Below, one piece after another: positions 5,514 through 9,021 of a DNA stretch of 9,021 bases (positions within the stretch are counted from its first letter, which is position 1; the number at the start of each line of letters is the position of its first letter). The translations under genes were made by a program, and so were the position numbers. Source of the DNA: Candidatus Omnitrophota bacterium (lineage in GTDB: Bacteria > Omnitrophota > Gorgyraeia > Zapsychrales > Fredricksoniimonadaceae); NCBI GenBank assembly GCA_023247575.1, contig JAHFGE010000060.1:1-9021 (forward strand). The letters are read 5' to 3'. A model generated the notes under the pieces. The model was not told the DNA's origin and searched no databases. It saw only the letters and a list, made by a program, of their open reading frames with translations.

Positions 5514-7165
5514 ATAGGCAGGATTTACAGCTCATAGCCGAACAGACAAATATCAAACATAAACAATATAAACATAAGGTTTGCGTTTGCTGTGGAGCCG
5601 GTTGTATTTTTAGCGGAAGTAAGAAGATTCTTCAAAATTTGCAAGACACGGTTAAGGCTCAAGGCAAAAAAAAAGATATAGAAGTCGTGCCTACAGGATG
5701 TATGGGCCCTTGCAATGAGGGGCCTTTGATTAAAATGATGCCTCAAAACACCATTTATCAGAAAGTCAAGAATGAAATGGTGCCAGCTATCCTACAAAGT
5801 CACATTATTGAAAATAAGCCAATTGAGAAATGGTTGCTTTTTAAAAATTCCAAGCAAAAACCATTTATTAACTCCCTGCAAGCCCCGTTTTTTAAAAAAC
5901 AAAGGAAGATCGTTTTAAAAGATTGCGGAGACATTAATCCGGAATCTATTGAAGATTACATTGTCAGCGGTGGATATAAGGCTTTAGAAAGGGTGCTTTT
6001 TGAGATGTCCAGTGAAGAGGTTATTGCGCAAATCAAACAAAGCCGCTTGCGTGGCCGTGGTGGAGCAGGCTTCCCAACGGGTATCAAATGGGAAACGGTT
6101 AACAAATACGTAGCGGATCAAAAATATGTGATTTGCAACGGAGATGAAGGTGATCCCGGTGCTTTCATGGACCGCAGTGTGCTAGAGGGTAATCCTCACC
6201 GAGTCTTAGAAGGGATGATCATTGCCGGTTATGCAACAGGAGCAAGTAAAGGTTATGTCTATATCCGCGGTGAGTACCCTCTAGCCATCAAGCGGTTTGA
6301 GCTGGCCTGTCAACAAGCAAGGAAGTCGGGCTTATTGGGGTTAAACATTTTGGGGAGCACCTTTCATTTTGAAGTCAATATTCGTATTGGGGCGGGCGCT
6401 TATGTGTGTGGAGAGGAGACGGCCCTCATAGCTTCTATTGAGGGCAAGCGTGGGAATCCGAGGCCGCGCCCGCCATTTCCAGCGGAGGTAGGGTTATGGG
6501 GCAAGCCCACTCTTATCAATAACGTGGAAACCTTAGCCTGCGTTGCCTCCATCATTACTCATGGCGGAGAATGGTATGCCCAAATTGGTACGCCTAAAAG
6601 CGGGGGAACTAAAGTTTTTTCCTTGGCGGGCAAAATCAATTACTCGGGATTAATTGAAGTGCCCATGGGCACCTCTTTGCGTGAAATTGTCTTTAATATC
6701 GGTGGAGGCATACCAGGAGGTCAGAAATTTAAAGCCGCTCAAACTGGAGGTCCTTCCGGTGGGTGTATCCCAGCCGAACATTTGGACGTAAAAATGGATT
6801 ATGAAAATTTAGTTGCTTTAGGGTCCATCATGGGTTCCGGCGGTTTGATTGTCATGGATGAAACATCTGACATGGTGGATGTGGCTAGGTTTTTTATGGA
6901 ATTTTGCGTGGATGAATCCTGCGGCAAGTGTGTTCCTTGCCGAGTAGGAACAAAGGTACTTTATGATATCCTGACGAAAATTTGCCAACGGCAAGCCTCG
7001 ATGAAGGATTTAGAGAAACTGGAGGAACTGGCGCTGTTTGTCAAAGCAACCAGTTTATGCGGTTTGGGGATGGCAGCCCCTAATCCATTGTTGAGTACTT
7101 TGAGATATTTTAAGAATGAATATCTTAATTACGTGAATCTTCAAGCGGCTTTGCAGCCCTCATAA
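5510..7165 (+). CDS. hoxF: Bidirectional [NiFe]-hydrogenase diaphorase subunit HoxF (NAD- and FMN-binding)
   Basis: This subunit carries the NAD(H) and FMN sites of the diaphorase module. Residues 1 to about 100 form a [2Fe-2S] thioredoxin-like domain with C27, C32, C64 and C68 (CGAGC and GCMGPC). The NuoF-like core follows: RGRGGAGFPTG (181-191), NGDEGDPGAF (210-219) and GAGAYVCGEETAL (294-306) for FMN/NADH. After it come a ubiquitin-like SLBB region (about 365-420) and a [4Fe-4S] site with C471, C474, C477 and C517 (ESCGKCVPC, SLCGLG). At 551 aa it fits HoxF, which is longer than plain NuoF because of the N-terminal domain. It starts within the hoxE stop (ATGA), so the two are translationally coupled. 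hoxU follows after 12 bp. Confidence 0.95.
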   Translation: MNRQDLQLIAEQTNIKHKQYKHKVCVCCGAGCIFSGSKKILQNLQDTVKAQGKKKDIEVVPTGCMGPCNEGPLIKMMPQNTIYQKVKNEMVPAILQSHIIENKPIEKWLLFKNSKQKPFINSLQAPFFKKQRKIVLKDCGDINPESIEDYIVSGGYKALERVLFEMSSEEVIAQIKQSRLRGRGGAGFPTGIKWETVNKYVADQKYVICNGDEGDPGAFMDRSVLEGNPHRVLEGMIIAGYATGASKGYVYIRGEYPLAIKRFELACQQARKSGLLGLNILGSTFHFEVNIRIGAGAYVCGEETALIASIEGKRGNPRPRPPFPAEVGLWGKPTLINNVETLACVASIITHGGEWYAQIGTPKSGGTKVFSLAGKINYSGLIEVPMGTSLREIVFNIGGGIPGGQKFKAAQTGGPSGGCIPAEHLDVKMDYENLVALGSIMGSGGLIVMDETSDMVDVARFFMEFCVDESCGKCVPCRVGTKVLYDILTKICQRQASMKDLEKLEELALFVKATSLCGLGMAAPNPLLSTLRYFKNEYLNYVNLQAALQPS

Positions 7166-7177
7166 GAAAGGGAATTT

Positions 7178-7885
7178 ATGGCCAAGGTTTTTTTAATGAT
7201 CGATGGCCGACAAGTGGAATCCGAACCAGGCAAAACGATCCTGGAAATCTGCCGGGACAACGGTATAGATATCCCTACGATGTGCCATTTGGATGGTTTA
7301 ACGGATGTAGGGGCTTGCCGTCTTTGTTTGGTGGAAGTTGAAGGAGTTAGTAAACTGCTTCCTGCTTGCACCACCAGAATCCAGGCTAACCAGGTTATCC
7401 ATACACAGACGGATAAATTAAAAAAATACCGTCGCATGATTACCGAATTATTTTTTGCCGAGCGCAATCACATCTGTGCGGTATGTGTTTCTAATGGCCA
7501 TTGCGAATTGCAGGAGTTGGGATATAAGGTGGGTATGAACCATGTGCATTTTCATTACTTGAACCAGAAATGTGACCTCGATGCCTCTCATCCATGGTAT
7601 GTCATGGACCATAACCGTTGTATTCTTTGTACTCGTTGTGTGCGTGTGTGTGCCGAAGTCGAAGGCGCTCACCATTGGAACGTGATGAACCGTGGGGTTC
7701 AAGCCAGGGTTATTTCTGATTTTAATACTCCCTGGGGAGAATCGATCACCTGCACCTCTTGCAGTAAGTGTGTGGAGGTTTGTCCAACCGGGGCCTTGTG
7801 GTCAAAGCAGACTCTGCAAGGAAAGATGGAAAAACACCCAGAGAAAATTGCCGAGTTGATGGAAAAAAGAAAGATGAGCCTATGA
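7178..7885 (+). CDS. hoxU: Bidirectional [NiFe]-hydrogenase diaphorase subunit HoxU
   Basis: This Fe-S protein relays electrons between HoxF and HoxY; it corresponds to the N-terminal part of complex I NuoG. In order there is a plant-ferredoxin-like [2Fe-2S] domain with C36, C47, C50 and C64, and a His-Cys [4Fe-4S] site H98, C100, C103, C109 (NHICAVCVSNGHCELQ). Two bacterial-ferredoxin [4Fe-4S] motifs follow: C148, C151, C154, C158 and C192, C195, C198, C202, the last ending in CPTGAL. All ligands are intact. At 235 aa it is the normal HoxU size and lacks the molybdopterin-like domain of NuoG. The SD is AAGGGA just upstream. The stop overlaps the hoxY start as ATGA. Confidence 0.95.
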   Translation: MAKVFLMIDGRQVESEPGKTILEICRDNGIDIPTMCHLDGLTDVGACRLCLVEVEGVSKLLPACTTRIQANQVIHTQTDKLKKYRRMITELFFAERNHICAVCVSNGHCELQELGYKVGMNHVHFHYLNQKCDLDASHPWYVMDHNRCILCTRCVRVCAEVEGAHHWNVMNRGVQARVISDFNTPWGESITCTSCSKCVEVCPTGALWSKQTLQGKMEKHPEKIAELMEKRKMSL

Positions 7886-8424
7886 GCAAGAAAAAAATAG
7901 CTACGGTCTGGTTAGGCGGGTGTTCAGGATGCCATATGTCACTTTTGGATATCGATGAAAGGATTTTGGATGTAGCTAAGCTCGCCGATATTGTCAAAAG
8001 CCCCATTGTGGATAACAAAGATCTTCCTGAGGTAGACGTGGCTTTAGTTGAGGGTTCTGTCACCAGCGATGAACATTACCATGAAATACAACTCATTCGT
8101 CAACGCAGTAAAGTTTTGATTGCGCTAGGAGACTGCGCTGTTACAGGTAATGTGACGAGATTGCGTAATGTTTTTAGTAAAGAAGAGGTCTTAAAACATG
8201 CTTACGTGGATTTGCCCAGCAATGACTCCCAAGGACAAATGCCTTCTCATCCGGCACTATTAAAATTACATGATAAGGTTATTCCGCTGCATGAGGCCGT
8301 TAAGGTCGACTATTTTATCTCTGGATGTCCGCCATCGGCAGATACTATTTTTTATGTTCTCTTTGAACTTCTTAACGACCGTAGACCTCATTTGGAGCAG
8401 GAAGGGAAGTTAAAATATGGATAA
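7882..8424 (+). CDS. hoxY: [NiFe]-hydrogenase small subunit HoxY
   Basis: This is the small subunit of the hydrogenase module. It holds the [4Fe-4S] cluster nearest the Ni-Fe centre and passes electrons to HoxU. The 180-aa protein has C14 and C17 (GGCSGCHMSLLDID), C85 (ALGDCAVTGN) and C149 (ISGCPPSADTI), the four expected ligands. There is no twin-arginine signal peptide, so it is cytoplasmic, as expected for group 3d. The frame is open further upstream (to 7768), but the ATG at 7882 is chosen: it forms a 4-bp ATGA overlap with hoxU, and the family N-terminus (KIATVWLGGCSGCH) begins right after it. The end overlaps hoxH by 8 bp. Confidence 0.95.
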   Translation: MSKKKIATVWLGGCSGCHMSLLDIDERILDVAKLADIVKSPIVDNKDLPEVDVALVEGSVTSDEHYHEIQLIRQRSKVLIALGDCAVTGNVTRLRNVFSKEEVLKHAYVDLPSNDSQGQMPSHPALLKLHDKVIPLHEAVKVDYFISGCPPSADTIFYVLFELLNDRRPHLEQEGKLKYG

Positions 8425-9021
8425 TAAAATTGTTATAAACCCTGTCACTCGTATTGAAGGGCATGCCAAAATTACTCTGATTTTAGACGAGAAGAGGCGT
8501 GTCAAAGATGCCCAATTTCATGTGAATGAATTCCGCGGTTTTGAAAAATTTTGCGAAGGCCGTATGTTTACGGAAATGCCAACCATCACTCCGCGCATTT
8601 GTGGTATTTGCCCGGTCAGCCATTCGGTGGCCAGCGCCAAAGCCTGCGAAATGATTTTGGGAATCAAACCGCCTTATACAGGTCATTTATTGCGCCGCCT
8701 CATCCATTTAGGACAGACCATCGCTTCCCATGCACTTAGTTTCTTTCATTTATCCTCACCTGATTTTCTGTTAGGCTGGGATTACTCTCAAGCTAAACGT
8801 AATATTTTAGGTGTGGCTGAGAAATATCCAGAGTTAGCTAAACGGGGGATCCGTTTACGAAAGTTCGGTCAGGAGGTTAGTGAGCGAATCACGGGTAAGA
8901 AAATTCATACCATGGGCATTGTGCCTGGAGGCATGGCATTTCCACTGACAGAAGAGAACCGAAAGGCGCTTTTAGCCTGGATTCCGGAAGGCTTAGAGAC
9001 AGCTAAAATAGGCCTGGATAT
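8417..9021 (+). CDS. hoxH: [NiFe]-hydrogenase large subunit HoxH, N-terminal part (runs off window)
   Basis: This is the catalytic large subunit, which binds the Ni-Fe(CN)2CO site where H2 is split or made. The reading frame from ATG 8417 stays open to the window end, giving the first 201 residues. TRIEGH (11-16) is the start of the L1 signature. RICGICPVSHS (60-70) supplies C62 and C65, the first pair of active-site cysteines. FHLSSPDFLLGWD and HTMGIVPGGMAFPL are further large-subunit features. The second cysteine pair (DPCxxC) and the protease-cleaved tail lie beyond the window. The gene overlaps the hoxY end by 8 bp, with a purine-rich AGGAAGGG upstream at about 8399-8406. Confidence 0.95.
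   Translation, partial: MDNKIVINPVTRIEGHAKITLILDEKRRVKDAQFHVNEFRGFEKFCEGRMFTEMPTITPRICGICPVSHSVASAKACEMILGIKPPYTGHLLRRLIHLGQTIASHALSFFHLSSPDFLLGWDYSQAKRNILGVAEKYPELAKRGIRLRKFGQEVSERITGKKIHTMGIVPGGMAFPLTEENRKALLAWIPEGLETAKIGLD

Noticed and set aside
7768..7881. Upstream extension of hoxY to the ATG at 7768
   Set aside because: The extra 38 residues lie fully inside hoxU in another frame and match no HoxY N-terminus; ATG 7882 gives the ATGA overlap and the family start.
8551..8739. Short plus-strand open frame within hoxH
   Set aside because: It lies out of frame inside a strongly conserved HoxH region, including the RICGICP motif, so it is a shadow.

Overview
The window is one continuous, same-strand (+) stretch of bacterial DNA. 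It carries two gene blocks separated by a single 141-bp intergenic gap. Base composition is moderately AT-rich, with good Shine-Dalgarno sequences and many stop/start overlaps. The lineage cannot be fixed from this sequence alone. A Gram-negative-type bacterium with anaerobic or fermentative capacity is likely, because the genes combine F-type ATP synthase, dissociated type II fatty-acid enzymes and a bidirectional NAD-linked [NiFe]-hydrogenase. A named phylum would be a guess.

Block 1 (1-3527) is the 3' end of an ATP synthase operon: atpG (5' end outside the window), atpD and a short atpC. It is followed almost without gaps by a FabF-type ketoacyl-ACP synthase and an acyl carrier protein. 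The visible part of atpG contains a GC-rich, 62-bp imperfect palindrome (31-92). It is read through in frame and lies in the variable loop just before the C-terminal helix region, so it looks like an in-gene palindromic repeat insertion.

The gap (3528-3668) carries a perfect TGTGAC-N4-GTCACA palindrome that matches the CRP-type operator pattern, then an AT-rich promoter-like stretch and a strong AGGAGG ribosome binding site. No convincing terminator is visible.

Block 2 (3669-9021) is a nickel-hydrogenase operon. In order it encodes a NikMN-type (CbiM family plus PDGLE region) nickel-uptake component, a stand-alone cyclic-nucleotide-binding-fold protein without a DNA-binding domain (HoxI-like by context), then HoxE, HoxF, HoxU, HoxY and the N-terminal 201 residues of HoxH, which runs off the window end. 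HoxE/F/U form the NAD(H)-oxidising diaphorase module with its FMN and Fe-S chain. HoxY/H form the hydrogenase module with the Ni-Fe site. The transporter component would supply nickel for HoxH.

The most interesting points are the in-frame palindrome in atpG, the CRP-like operator before the nickel/hydrogenase operon, the HTH-less cNMP-fold protein with a non-canonical phosphate-binding cassette, and the lone NikMN without its energising partners.
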